A stretch of DNA of 64,000 nucleotides from Streptomyces sp. (GCF_019510245.1 NZ_JAEKKT010000159.1:50674-114673), one strand, 5' to 3'. Counted from the first letter of the stretch, positions 16,272-24,906 are shown. Notes: generated from the sequence alone by a model not told the origin. Program-made: numbers and translations.

Positions 16272-17159
16272 ATGAACACCGCCGGGATCCGGTCGGAAGC
16301 AGTGAACACCGCTCACCCCGTCGAGGCGTGGACGCCGGAGGGGGCACTGCCAGGAATCGAGGACCCGAGGGCCGTCGCCCCGCGCGACGCACGCGAGCTG
16401 TCCCGCCAGTTCTTCCAGCGGATCGGGGAGCTGGAGGAGGGTACGCACGAGTACCAGTACGCCCGCAACACGCTCATTGAGATGAACATGTCGCTGGTCC
16501 GGTTCGCGGCCGGCCGGTTCCGCAACCGCGGCGACGACATGGAGGACATCGTCCAGACCGGGATGATCGGCCTGATCAAGGCGATCGACCGGTTCGAGCT
16601 GTCGCGCGAGGTCGAGTTCACCTCCTTCGCGCTGCCGTACATCGTGGGCGAGATCAAGCGGTTCTTCCGGGACACCACCTGGGCGGTGCACGTGCCGCGC
16701 CGGCTCCAGGAACTGCGCGTGGAGCTGGCGAAGGCGCGCGAGGAGCTGTCCAGCCGCCTGGACCGGGAGCCGACGGTCGCCGAGCTGGCCACGCTCATGA
16801 ACCTGTCCGAGGAGGAGGTGGTCGAGGGCCAGCTGGCCGCCAACGGCTACAACTCCTCCTCCCTGGACGCCGCGCTGACCGGGGACGGCCCGGAGGACGG
16901 CGAGGCGGTGCTGGCCGACTTCATCGGGGTCGAGGAGGAAGGCCTGCGGCTCGTGGAGGACTTCCAGTCGCTGGCCCCGCTCATGGCCGAGCTGAGCGAG
17001 CGGGACCGGGAGATCATCCATCTGCGGTTCGTGGAGGAGGCCACGCAGGCGGAGATCGGTGAGCGGCTCGGCTGCTCCCAGATGCACGTCTCCCGTCTCA
17101 TCAAGCGGATCATCACGCGGCTGCGTCAGGGGATGCTGGGCGAGCTCGGCTGCGCCTGA
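16272..17159 (+). CDS. RNA polymerase sigma factor of the SigB/SigF/SigG family
   Basis: The 295-residue protein has sigma regions 2 (NMSLVRFAAGRFRNRGDDMEDIVQTGMIGLIKAIDRFELSREVEFTSFALPYIVGEIKRFFRDTTW), 3 (VPRRLQELRVELAKAREELSSRLDREPTVAELATLMNLSEEEV) and 4 (LSERDREIIHLRFVEEATQAEIGERLGCSQMHVSRLIKRI). Members control stress and developmental genes and are held by RsbW-like anti-sigma kinases. ATG 16272 follows GGGAGAGGA; the ATG at 16251 has no such site. The tandem sigma-B promoters suggest autoregulation, and an RsbW-like gene lies convergent downstream. Confidence 0.93.
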   Translation: MNTAGIRSEAVNTAHPVEAWTPEGALPGIEDPRAVAPRDARELSRQFFQRIGELEEGTHEYQYARNTLIEMNMSLVRFAAGRFRNRGDDMEDIVQTGMIGLIKAIDRFELSREVEFTSFALPYIVGEIKRFFRDTTWAVHVPRRLQELRVELAKAREELSSRLDREPTVAELATLMNLSEEEVVEGQLAANGYNSSSLDAALTGDGPEDGEAVLADFIGVEEEGLRLVEDFQSLAPLMAELSERDREIIHLRFVEEATQAEIGERLGCSQMHVSRLIKRIITRLRQGMLGELGCA

Positions 17160-17170
17160 CGGCGAATCCC

Positions 17171-17206
17171 GGGCGCTGCCCCGCACCGGCGCGTGGGGCG
17201 GCGCCC
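17171..17206. terminator. Hairpin between convergent sigma-factor and ATPase genes
   Basis: GGGCGC-T-GCCCC on the left pairs with GGGGC-G-GCGCCC on the right (17171-17206), with a single-base bulge and a loop around GCACCGGCGCGT. It lies between two convergent stop codons. Confidence 0.5.
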
Positions 17207-17231
17207 GTGGCTTCGGCTCACCGGCTCGGGC

Positions 17232-17684
17232 TCACCGAGGGAAGCGCACCAGCGCGCGTACCCGCTTCCCGACCGGTACCCTCTCGGCGGTCACCTCGGT
17301 GGCCAGGGCATGGACGATCTCCAGCCCGTGCCGTCCGACCCGCTCGGGGTCCCTGGGGAAGCGCCGGGGCAGGGCCGCGCTGCTGTCGTACACGGAGACC
17401 AGGACCGCGCTCTCCGTACCCTCCAGTTCGAGGATGTACGGGCCGTTGCTGTGCCGGTCCGCGTTGGTCACCAGCTCGCTCACCACGAGCAGCAGCTCAC
17501 CGTCGGCCCGGGGATCGATCTCGGCGCACCACTCGGTCCTGAGCTGCTCCAGGAAGCCGGCCGCGAAGTCCCGTGCCTCGGCGATGCAGCCGGGCTCGCC
17601 GGTGTAGTGCGCCGCGCGTCGCAGCGGCTCCACGGGTACGTCGAAGCCAGTCGGTATCACTGCCCCGCCCAGGTTTTCGATCAT
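17232..17684 (-). CDS. RsbW-like ATP-binding protein (anti-sigma kinase type)
   Basis: The 150-residue protein is a single HATPase_c domain of the SpoIIAB/RsbW kind. The N-box LVVSELVTNADRHSNG is clear. The G1 box reads DSSAALP, without the glycines of the usual DxGxG, and the G2 box is GRHGLEIVHALA. Many such proteins are encoded in Streptomyces and bind sigma factors or anti-anti-sigma factors. GGAGAG precedes ATG 17684. Its position convergent to the SigB-type gene makes that factor a candidate partner, but this is inference; the altered G1 box raises the possibility of reduced ATP binding. Confidence 0.82.
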   Translation of the reverse strand: MIENLGGAVIPTGFDVPVEPLRRAAHYTGEPGCIAEARDFAAGFLEQLRTEWCAEIDPRADGELLLVVSELVTNADRHSNGPYILELEGTESAVLVSVYDSSAALPRRFPRDPERVGRHGLEIVHALATEVTAERVPVGKRVRALVRFPR

Positions 17685-17789
17685 GCGAGTCTCTCCAGGA
17701 GGCCGGACCGGCCCGTCGCTGTTGCATCCATCCTCGTACCCCGAGTGCGCTCCGGCAGTCCCCGGAGGTGTTCGCCGACCGCGCACACC

Positions 17790-19214
17790 TCACGTCGCGC
17801 TGGTCACAGCGCCGGCGCACCGGGGGCCGCCGAGCCGGGCGGCATCTGCTGGGCCGAGGACGCCGGGGCGGCGGAGGACACCGCGGACTCGGGTCCGGGC
17901 GAGCCCGGCGACGCAGCGGACTGCGGGGCGAGCGGCTGCGCGGAGGACGGCGGCTCGGAGGCCGGTCCCTGCGACTTCGGCGGCGGCGACGCCGGCGACT
18001 CGGTCTTCGGGGACTCGGTCTTCGGCGACTCGGTCTTCGGAGGCTCCGGCGAGGGCGGTTCGGAGGACGGCGGCTTCGAGGACGGCGGCGCGGACGAGGG
18101 CGGCTGCTTCGACGCCGGCGAGTTCGAGGACGGCGAGTTCGAGGACGGCGAGTTCGAGGACGACGAGTTCGACGACGGGGAGTTCGACGACGGGGAGTTC
18201 GACGACGGGGAGTTCGACGACGGGGAGTTCGACGACGGGGCCGGGCGAACCGGGTCTGCCGGAGGCGGGCGGGCAGCCGTGGTCAGGCGGCGGGTTCATG
18301 GGATCCGGATCGGCCGGGGGCCTGGCCGGGCGGTCGTCGTGCCCGGTGTGGTCGCCCCGGTGGCGGCCGAACCAGTCGTCGTGCTCGTGGTCGAAGACGA
18401 CGAACACCTTGATGATCTGCGCGGCGGGTGCGACGACGACCACGTTGGCGGGCCGGTAGCCGGCCCAGGCGGTGCCGACGGCCCTCGGGGTCCGCTGCGC
18501 GACCGGCGGGGCCAGCGGGTTGCCGCAGGCGCACCGCAGCCGGGGCACGCCGTGCCCGTCGACCAGGACGGCGGTGCCCGCCTGGAGGACGGACTGGTAG
18601 GTCGTCGTCCCGCCGTCACGGTACCCGTGGGCGGTGACCCGGGTGTCGGCGCGCAGCTGCACCGGGGTGAGGGAGCGCAGGTAGGCGGGGACGCCGGAGG
18701 GCTGGACGCCGGCCTGCGAGGCGAAGGCCCGGTTGCGGGACGGCGCGGCCTGCAAGTACTTGATCTGCTGTTCGACATCGCAGCTGGGGCTGTTCTTCGT
18801 GCCGCTGTAGAGTCCGGGCGCCCCGCCGTCCACCCCGCGCACCTCGTTCACCGGCGCCGCCGACCCGGCCGGGGCCGCGGACAGCGGCGCCGCGGTGGCC
18901 TTCCTGGCGGTGGACTCGGTGAACGGGTCCTGTCCGGAGCTGTTGGCGGACTGCAGGAAGACCTCGCCGCGTCTGCCGGAGCTGTCGCCCGAACGGGTGA
19001 GGACCAGGGCCAGGGCGGTGGCTACCACCACGGCGGTGGTGAGCGTCGCGACCCGGGGCGCCGACCTCCACCACGGGCGGTGCGGCTCTCCGCCCTGACC
19101 GCCGCCGCCTCCGGGCGGCTGCGAGGGGGGTCCTGGGGGCGGCCCGGAGGGCCCGGACAGGGGGCCGGAGGGGGGACCTGTGGGGCGGCCCGACGACGGC
19201 GGTTCGACGCTCAC
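17790..19214 (-). CDS. DUF6777-type membrane-anchored protein with frameshifted repetitive tail
   Basis: GTG 19214 (GGGGAG upstream) starts a protein with a Pro/Gly-rich cytoplasmic N-terminus, one membrane helix at about residues 54-72 (VATLTTAVVVATALALVL) and a globular extracytoplasmic domain with EVFLQSANSSGQDPFTEST and Cys residues, resembling DUF6777 proteins. After about residue 320 the printed frame becomes implausible (PVVEL repeats). The next frame gives a natural tail of PSSNS and PKTES repeats ending at a TGA at 17804-17806. So one base too many appears to lie between 18240 and 18296, most likely in the C-run GGCCCCG. The function is unknown. Confidence 0.75.
   Translation of the reverse strand: MSVEPPSSGRPTGPPSGPLSGPSGPPPGPPSQPPGGGGGQGGEPHRPWWRSAPRVATLTTAVVVATALALVLTRSGDSSGRRGEVFLQSANSSGQDPFTESTARKATAAPLSAAPAGSAAPVNEVRGVDGGAPGLYSGTKNSPSCDVEQQIKYLQAAPSRNRAFASQAGVQPSGVPAYLRSLTPVQLRADTRVTAHGYRDGGTTTYQSVLQAGTAVLVDGHGVPRLRCACGNPLAPPVAQRTPRAVGTAWAGYRPANVVVVAPAAQIIKVFVVFDHEHDDWFGRHRGDHTGHDDRPARPPADPDPMNPPPDHGCPPASGRPGSPGPVVELPVVELPVVELPVVELPVVELVVLELAVLELAVLELAGVEAAALVRAAVLEAAVLRTALAGASEDRVAEDRVPEDRVAGVAAAEVAGTGLRAAVLRAAARPAVRCVAGLARTRVRGVLRRPGVLGPADAARLGGPRCAGAVTSAT
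18120..18239. repeat. Eight 15-bp tandem repeats in the DUF6777 gene tail
   Basis: Eight contiguous 15-bp units fill this segment: two GAGTTCGAGGACGGC, one GAGTTCGAGGACGAC and five GAGTTCGACGACGGG. Because the unit is a multiple of three, copy-number change would not alter frame. In the plausible frame each unit encodes SPSSN, a flexible wall-spanning or linker-like tail. Confidence 0.9.
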
Positions 19215-19240
19215 GCGCTCATCTCCCCGGTGCAGTAAAC

Positions 19241-19273
19241 GGCATTCATGAAAAATGCCTCATTTGGGGCATG
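19241..19273. promoter_or_regulatory. Nested inverted repeats between DUF6777 and streptophobe genes
   Basis: GGCATT-N7-AATGCC (19241-19259) overlaps ATGCC-N8-GGCAT (19255-19272), so the half-site ATGCC is used twice. The segment is the most AT-rich part of this divergent intergenic region and lies 27 bases upstream of the DUF6777 GTG. It looks like an operator; no regulator can be named. Confidence 0.35.
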
Positions 19274-19435
19274 TCGAGCCCAATGTGCGCCGGTCCGGTA
19301 CCGCCCGCAAGCGGACCCGGAGCCGCGGCCGAGCCGGCACCGGACCGACCTGGAGCCGACCTGGAGCCGACGCGCTTGCCGCGCGGACGGACCACCCGGG
19401 GGGCGGCGGGTCCGGGCGTTGCCTAACGTGACAGC

Positions 19436-20725
19436 GTGCGCCCCCGAATCGCCTCCGAGCGGCCGGTGGCCGCGCCGGCCGGCCGAGCCGCGGTCCGGCA
19501 CGGGTGGCCGCGGGCCCTGGCCGTGGTGCTGGCCACGTCGATCGTGATGCTCGTGGTGGCCGCGGCGGGGCTGTGGGCCGCGGGCGCGACGGACCTCCCG
19601 AAGGGCGCGTTCCTGCCGGTGGTGCTCGCGACCGTGGTGACGGCCGTCGGCGGCGCCGCCGAACTGTCCGGAAACGCCGGCGAACTGGCCCGCACGCACG
19701 CCGGGCTCACGGTGGTACCGCTGTCGGTGACGCTGGTCGGGGCGCTGACCGCCGCCGGGGGCTTCCTGCGGCCGCTGCGGCACCGGGCGGTGGCCGGGGC
19801 CGGAGAGCTGGCCGGGTGGGCGGCGCGGATCGCGGTGCTGTGGCTGCTCGCGCTGATCGGGCTCGCCTCCGGTGCCCGGCACGCCTTCGCGGTGGACGTG
19901 GGCAACGGCACCCTCGGCGATCTCACCGACGCACTCGACGCGGCACCGGAGGCGGGCTTCACGACGGACGTGCCGCAGACGGCCGGGTTCGGGCTGCTGT
20001 GGCTGGCGGGGATCCTGCTGCTGGCGCTGCTGGTGTCGCGCGGGGCGCCGCTGCCGGGGCGCCTGGTGCGCTTCCAGGCCTCGGTCCGGCCGGCGGCGTA
20101 CGCGATGGTCGTGCTCGTGCTGGCGTACGTCGTACTGGCCCTGGTGATCGCCCTGGCGGCGATGGCGGCCCGCGGGCACGCCGGGCAGACCCTCGCGGTG
20201 ATCCTGCTCGGGCTGCCCAACCTGGCCTGGCTGGCCCTCACGCTCGGTCTGGGCGCCACCTGGAAGGGCAGGGTCGACGGACCGTTCGGGCTGCCGGTGC
20301 CGAAGGTGCTCGCCGAGGTGCTGCGCACACCGGACGTCTCGACGCTGAACCTGCGGACCGTCACCGCCCACGACGGCCGCTGGTGGTGGCTGGCCGGGGT
20401 GGCCGCGGTGCTCCTGACGGCGGCCGCGTTCCAGATGGCGGTCCGTTCCCCGGCCCGGATCCGCGCCTGGCAGCACGCCCTGCACCTGGCGGTCGCCCTC
20501 GCGCTGACGATGCTCGCCCTGTGCCTGACCGGGCGGGTCTCCGCCCACTACGGCCTCTCCCTGCTCGGCGTCGGCGACCTGGGCGGCAACCTGTCGGGCG
20601 AGCTGCTGCTCGAGCCCGTGCTCTGGCCGGCGGTGGGCCTGGGCGCGCTGTGGGGTCTGCTCGCCGGGTTCCTGGGCGCGCTGCTGGCCCGCCCGGTGCA
20701 CCGGCGGGGCGAGGTGGTGGCCTGA
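19436..20725 (+). CDS. Streptophobe-family integral membrane protein
   Basis: The 429-residue protein is very hydrophobic, with about ten predicted membrane segments (for example ALAVVLATSIVMLVVAAAGLW, AYAMVVLVLAYVVLALVIALAAMAA, and the C-terminal LWPAVGLGALWGLLAGFLGALLA). It resembles proteins annotated streptophobe, which are confined to actinomycetes and of unknown function. The soluble loop between helices has DLPKGAFLP and DVSTLNLRTVTAHDGRWWW. GTG 19436 is the first good start and lacks an obvious ribosome-binding site. It diverges from the DUF6777-type gene. Confidence 0.8.
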   Translation: MRPRIASERPVAAPAGRAAVRHGWPRALAVVLATSIVMLVVAAAGLWAAGATDLPKGAFLPVVLATVVTAVGGAAELSGNAGELARTHAGLTVVPLSVTLVGALTAAGGFLRPLRHRAVAGAGELAGWAARIAVLWLLALIGLASGARHAFAVDVGNGTLGDLTDALDAAPEAGFTTDVPQTAGFGLLWLAGILLLALLVSRGAPLPGRLVRFQASVRPAAYAMVVLVLAYVVLALVIALAAMAARGHAGQTLAVILLGLPNLAWLALTLGLGATWKGRVDGPFGLPVPKVLAEVLRTPDVSTLNLRTVTAHDGRWWWLAGVAAVLLTAAAFQMAVRSPARIRAWQHALHLAVALALTMLALCLTGRVSAHYGLSLLGVGDLGGNLSGELLLEPVLWPAVGLGALWGLLAGFLGALLARPVHRRGEVVA

Positions 20726-20760
20726 GCGCCGCCGGCGGGGCACCGCGGCGCCGCCGGGCC

Positions 20761-21309
20761 TCAGCGGCCGCCGTCGGGCGCGACCACCCGGGTGGGCTCG
20801 TGACCGGGGCCGTCGCCGCCCGGGGCGGCGCGGTCGGTGACGTACGTGGACAGCCGCCGCCCGTCGCCGTACAGCCAGCGTCCCTCGGCCGGGTCGTACA
20901 GCCACATGGACTCCCCGTCGACCACCACGCCGATGCGCAGCCCGTGCGTACGGCCGCGGAAGGACTCCCCGTCGAGGCCGCCGGCAGCCAGTTCCTCGAC
21001 GGCGGCCCGGTAGCCGATGAGCGCCTCGGCGGCGTGGGCAAGGAGCGGGCGCGGGTCGGTGGCGTCGGTGGGCGGGCCGCCGGTGACGGGCGGGTCCTGG
21101 GGTACGGCGACGAGGTAACGGCCGTCGACCCAGGCGGACCAGCCGTTGGCGCAGCTGATGTGCGCCCAGTCGCCGCGCCGTTCGACGAGCTGGACCGGCA
21201 ACAGCGGGTCGAGGGGCACGGTGGGCCGGGCCGGGTCGGGCGCCTCCCAGGCGGGCATGCCGTCGCCGGGGACGACATGGGTGGGCCGGAATCCTGGCGT
21301 CGTGGTCAT
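20761..21309 (-). CDS. Hypothetical protein, SH3-like, encoded after FHA-ABC transporter
   Basis: This 182-residue protein has no signal peptide or membrane helix. Its first part (PLDPLLPVQLVERRGDWAHISCANGWSAWVDGRYLV) has the W-rich rhythm of a small SH3-like beta-barrel, and the second part contains GESMWLYDPAEGRWLYGDGRRLSTYV. I cannot name a family with confidence. It starts 7 bp after the stop of the FHA-FHA-ABC gene on the same strand, so it belongs to that operon and may be an accessory factor of the transporter. Confidence 0.75.
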   Translation of the reverse strand: MTTTPGFRPTHVVPGDGMPAWEAPDPARPTVPLDPLLPVQLVERRGDWAHISCANGWSAWVDGRYLVAVPQDPPVTGGPPTDATDPRPLLAHAAEALIGYRAAVEELAAGGLDGESFRGRTHGLRIGVVVDGESMWLYDPAEGRWLYGDGRRLSTYVTDRAAPGGDGPGHEPTRVVAPDGGR

Positions 21310-21316
21310 CGGTCGC

Positions 21317-23656
21317 CTACTTCCGCATCACGGCCGGTTCGTGGCGGCGCAGCAGCCGGGACAGCACACAGCCGAAGACGACCGACAGCACCATCAGCAT
21401 GACCATGTTCCGCAGCCAGACGCCCGCCGAGTGCCGGAACAAGGGGTCGTCGGTGAAGGAGCCGGGCACGATCCGGTGCAGTTCCACGGTGCCGGCCATG
21501 GCGCCGAGCGCCCACCGCGAGGGGACCAGCCAGGCGACCTGTTCGAGACCGGGCACACCGTTCAGCTTCAGCAGGGTCCCGCAGAAGACGACCTGGACGA
21601 CGGTGAGCAGCACCAGCAGCGGCATCGTCACCTCCTCCTTGCGGACCAGCGCGGAGATCAGCAGCCCGAGCATCATGGCGGTGAAGGAGAGCACGGCCAC
21701 GGCGACGGTGATCTCCAGCAGGGGCGGCATCAGGACCCCGTGGCCGCCGGGCGCGTTGAGGTCGACACCGGCCAGGCCCACCTGGGTGAGCACGATCGCC
21801 TGGAGGACGGTGACGGTACCGAGGACGGCGACCTTCGACATCACGTACGCCGGTCTGGACAGGCCGACGGCTCTCTCGCGCTGGTAGATGACGCGTTCCT
21901 TGACCAGTTCACGCACCGCGTTGGCCGAGCCGGCCAGCACTCCCCCCACGCACAGGAGGAGCAGCACGTCGGTCGCGGTGTCGACGGTGAGCTTGTGGCC
22001 GGCGACGGCCCGGACCATCGCGCCCATGACGAAAGGCAGCCCGATCATGATGGCGAGGAAGGTCCGGTCGGCGGCGAGCGCGGCCGTGTAGCGGCGCACC
22101 AGGGTCGAGAACTGGGCGCCCCAGCTGCGCGGCCGCGGCGGCGGGGCGGCGGCCACCGGCCCGGAGTGCGGCACCACCGGCTGCGCGCTGGAGTTCACGA
22201 TGTACTTGCGGTGGTACGACGAGGCGCTGTACTCCCCCGCCCAGTCCCGGCCGGTGTCCCGCTCGAACGCCTCGAAGGCCTCGGGCCACTCGTCGAACCC
22301 GAAGAAGCCGAGGGCGTCGCCGGGCGGCCCGAAGTAGGCGGTCCGGCCGCCCGGTGCGAGGACCAGGAGACGGTCGCAGACGTCGAGGCTGAGGACGCTG
22401 TGGGTGACGACGATGACGGTACGGCCGTCGTCGGCGAGGCCGCGCAGCATGTTCATCACCGAGCGGTCCATCCCGGGGTCGAGCCCTGAGGTCGGCTCGT
22501 CCAGGAAGAGCAGGGAGGGCTTGGTCAGCAGTTCCAGGGCGACGCTGACCCGCTTGCGCTGCCCGCCGGAGAGGCTGTGCACGGGCTGCTCGGCGCGCTG
22601 TTCGAGGCCCAGTTCCCGGATGACCTCGTCCACCCGCTGTCGGCGCTCGGCCTTCGCGGTGTCCTCGGGGAAGCGCAGTTCGGCGGCGTAGGTCAGGGCG
22701 CTGCGCACGGTCAGCTGGACGTGCAGGATGTCGTCCTGCGGGACGAGCCCGATGCGCTGGCGCAGTTCGGCGTAGTCGCGGTAGAGGTCGCGGCCGTCGT
22801 AGAGGACGGTGCCTTGCTCGGCGGGGCGCTGGCCGGTGAGGGCGTTGAGCAGGGTGGACTTGCCGGCCCCGCTCGGCCCGACCACGGCGAGCAGGGACTT
22901 CTCCCCCACCGGGAAGGAGACGTGGTCCAGCAGGATCCTGCGGCCGTGGTCGACGGCGACGGTCAGTTCCTGGACGTCGAGGGAGACCTCGCCGGTGTCG
23001 ACGTACTCCTGGAGCCGGCCGTCGACCAGGCAGAACGCGGAGTGGCCGATGCCGACGACGTCCCGGGGGCCGAGCAGGGCGCGGGTGACGGCGCGGCCGT
23101 TGAGGTAGGTGCCGTTGTGGCTGTCGAGGTCGACGATCTCGTGGCTGCCGTCGGGGTCGGCGCGCAGTTCGGCGTGGTGGCGGGAGACGGTCAGGTCGTC
23201 GACGACGATGTCGTTGCCGGTGGCGCGGCCGATGCGGACCGTGCGGGCCGGGAGCGGCCGTACCGAGGAGGGCTGCCGGAAGGTGCCGGTCCGGGCGGGC
23301 ATGGAGACGGCGGAGGGACGGTCCGCGGCGGGTGCCGGGCGGCCGCTCAGGACGGCGGACGGCCCGTCGGCGGGGCTGCCGAAGCGGATCACCGTGCCCG
23401 GTCCTACCTCCCACTCCCGGATGCGGCGGCCGTCGGCGTAGGTGCCGTTGGTGCTCTGCTCGTCCTCCAGCGTCCAGTGACCGTCGTCGGGCCGCAGCAC
23501 CGCGTGGTGCCAGGAGACCCGGGCATCGTCGATGACGATGTCGCTCAACGGGTCCCGCCCGACGTGGTAGTCGCGGCCCGGGCTCATCACCGTGGATCCC
23601 GTGTCGGTCTCCAGGACGAGTTCGGGCGCCGTCGAGGCGACCGGCCGCTCCGCCAT
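21317..23656 (-). CDS. FHA-domain ABC transporter (ATPase-permease fusion)
   Basis: The 779-residue protein has two FHA phosphothreonine-binding domains (about residues 15-95, motif GRDPLSDIVIDDARVSWHHA, and 140-220, motif GRATGNDIVVDDLTVSRHHAEL...NGTYLNG). An ABC ATPase follows: Walker A GPSGAGKST, signature LSGGQRKRVS, Walker B LLFLDEPTSGLD. A C-terminal ABC2-type membrane domain has six helices. This resembles the mycobacterial Rv1747 type, an ABCG-like exporter controlled by Ser/Thr protein kinases through the FHA domains. Regulation by phosphorylation is inferred; the cargo is unknown. ATG 23656 gives the family N-terminus, without a clear ribosome-binding site. Confidence 0.92.
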   Translation of the reverse strand: MAERPVASTAPELVLETDTGSTVMSPGRDYHVGRDPLSDIVIDDARVSWHHAVLRPDDGHWTLEDEQSTNGTYADGRRIREWEVGPGTVIRFGSPADGPSAVLSGRPAPAADRPSAVSMPARTGTFRQPSSVRPLPARTVRIGRATGNDIVVDDLTVSRHHAELRADPDGSHEIVDLDSHNGTYLNGRAVTRALLGPRDVVGIGHSAFCLVDGRLQEYVDTGEVSLDVQELTVAVDHGRRILLDHVSFPVGEKSLLAVVGPSGAGKSTLLNALTGQRPAEQGTVLYDGRDLYRDYAELRQRIGLVPQDDILHVQLTVRSALTYAAELRFPEDTAKAERRQRVDEVIRELGLEQRAEQPVHSLSGGQRKRVSVALELLTKPSLLFLDEPTSGLDPGMDRSVMNMLRGLADDGRTVIVVTHSVLSLDVCDRLLVLAPGGRTAYFGPPGDALGFFGFDEWPEAFEAFERDTGRDWAGEYSASSYHRKYIVNSSAQPVVPHSGPVAAAPPPRPRSWGAQFSTLVRRYTAALAADRTFLAIMIGLPFVMGAMVRAVAGHKLTVDTATDVLLLLCVGGVLAGSANAVRELVKERVIYQRERAVGLSRPAYVMSKVAVLGTVTVLQAIVLTQVGLAGVDLNAPGGHGVLMPPLLEITVAVAVLSFTAMMLGLLISALVRKEEVTMPLLVLLTVVQVVFCGTLLKLNGVPGLEQVAWLVPSRWALGAMAGTVELHRIVPGSFTDDPLFRHSAGVWLRNMVMLMVLSVVFGCVLSRLLRRHEPAVMRK

Positions 23657-23725
23657 GGCAAGAATTCTACCGATCCGCCCCCTTCTGTGCCTGGTCACCG
23701 CCGCGCGGGCGGCGGCTGTCACGGG

Positions 23726-24136
23726 TCAGGCGACGGGGACGACGAGGGCCGGGATGGTGCGCTGCATCCGCAGGGCGTCGATGGACTCGGCGAGCAGTTC
23801 GTACTCCGTGGTGTCGTCCTGGAGCGCGATCCGCACCAACCGCCCGTCGGCCAGTTCGTCGGCGACCAGTTCCTGCCGGGCCGCGTCGGCGCACCAGGCG
23901 CGCAGCAGGCCGGGTACATCAGAGACGGTCTCCGCGACCGGCACGAGTGATCCCTGCGGGAATCTGGGGTTCTCGGGTAAGGGGTCGAGGCGTTCCGCGA
24001 TCCAGGAGGCCCGGTCCCGTAACCACCACAGCGCCAGTGCCAGGGTCGGCGCACGGTAGGTGCCGAGCGGAACGCCGATGCGTTGCCCGCCGCACATGCC
24101 GTATGCCGTGACATGGCACAGGAATTCGTCGTGCAC
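23726..24136 (-). CDS. Hypothetical protein, 136 aa
   Basis: I do not recognise this protein. GTG 24136 is favoured because GGGGGA lies 6 bases upstream. The product contains DEFLCHVTAYGMCGGQRIGVPLGTYRAPTLALALWWLRDRASWIAERLDPLPENPRFP, then a C-terminal half with VADELADGRLVRIALQDDTTEYELLAESIDALRMQRTIPAL. It is soluble, mixed alpha/beta and has no catalytic signature I can identify. The coding character (G/C at third positions) is normal. It reads toward the FHA-ABC gene on the same strand and may be co-transcribed with it. Confidence 0.65.
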   Translation of the reverse strand: MHDEFLCHVTAYGMCGGQRIGVPLGTYRAPTLALALWWLRDRASWIAERLDPLPENPRFPQGSLVPVAETVSDVPGLLRAWCADAARQELVADELADGRLVRIALQDDTTEYELLAESIDALRMQRTIPALVVPVA

Positions 24137-24446
24137 GATCACTCCCCCGTAGCTCGCCGGTGTGCCGTCGCGGCCGGGTTTCCGTGCGGCTCCTGTGCGG
24201 TGAAGTGCTCCTGGCATTCGAGTATGTTCACTTTCGAAACACTGTCACCACACCTTTCCGGCCAGTCTCTTGGCATATTCGCGCTGCGAATTGGCCGAAA
24301 TGCGCGAGGTGCACCGGTCGGCCTTCATTACCCGAGGGGTAATCGACCCGTCACGCGGACCGGGGCAGAGTGGTGTCCACGGATCGCCGCACACCGCGAT
24401 CCACCCTCTGACCAGCAGTGCCGACCTCGATGGAGGCTGATTCGCC
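24137..24446. other. Intergenic region with palindrome ATTACCC-N3-GGGTAAT
   Basis: No gene is seen in these 310 bases. The part 24215-24345 is locally AT-rich and probably holds promoters for the divergent flanking genes. A perfect palindrome with 7-bp arms, ATTACCC and GGGTAAT separated by GAG, lies at 24327-24343, about 100 bp before the NTF2-like gene, and could be an operator. Confidence 0.4.
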
Positions 24447-24830
24447 ATGTCCGTGAACACCGACCGTTACCAGACCGCCGCCGCCCGCTACTTCGAGGCC
24501 TGGAACGCCACCGAGCCGGAGGCGCTGGGCAAGGCGGTCGCCGAGGCCTGGGCTCCGGAGGGCAGCTACACCGACCCGCTCGCGGATGTCACCGGACATG
24601 CGCAGATCACGGCCGTGATCGCGGCGGTGCATGAGCAGTTCCCCGGTTTCGTGTTCCGTCCGCTCGGGGTGGTCGACGGCCACCATGACACGGCCCGCTT
24701 CGGCTGGGAGCTGGTGAACGAGGCGGAGGGGTCGGCTCCGGTGGCCGGTTTTGACGTGGTCACGCTCAGTGAGGACGGCCGGGTCCTCCGGGTACTGGGC
24801 TTCCTGGACCGGGTTCCGGCCGGGGCGTGA
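24447..24830 (+). CDS. NTF2-like (SnoaL-type) small protein
   Basis: The 127-residue protein has the cone-shaped NTF2/SnoaL fold: AAARYFEAWNATEPEALGKAVAEAWAPEGSYTDPLADVTGHAQITAVIAAVHEQFPGFVFRPLG, followed by the strand FGWELVNEAEGSAPVAGFDVVTLSEDGRVLRVLGFLD. Members include polyketide cyclases and many proteins of unknown role, so no reaction is assigned. ATG 24447 follows GGAGG with a spacing of about 10 bases. It is separated from the next gene by 76 bp. Confidence 0.85.
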   Translation: MSVNTDRYQTAAARYFEAWNATEPEALGKAVAEAWAPEGSYTDPLADVTGHAQITAVIAAVHEQFPGFVFRPLGVVDGHHDTARFGWELVNEAEGSAPVAGFDVVTLSEDGRVLRVLGFLDRVPAGA

Positions 24831-24906
24831 ACCGCCGCCGGCGATGAGTTCCGCCGCTCGCGGCGGTCTTCTCGACGAGGGAGACCACCGCGAGCGGAGG
24901 ACCGTC

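Noticed and set aside
18120..18239. Regular 15-bp repeats that might suggest a CRISPR-like array
   Set aside because: Units are contiguous without spacers and encode an SPSSN peptide repeat, so this is a coding tandem repeat.
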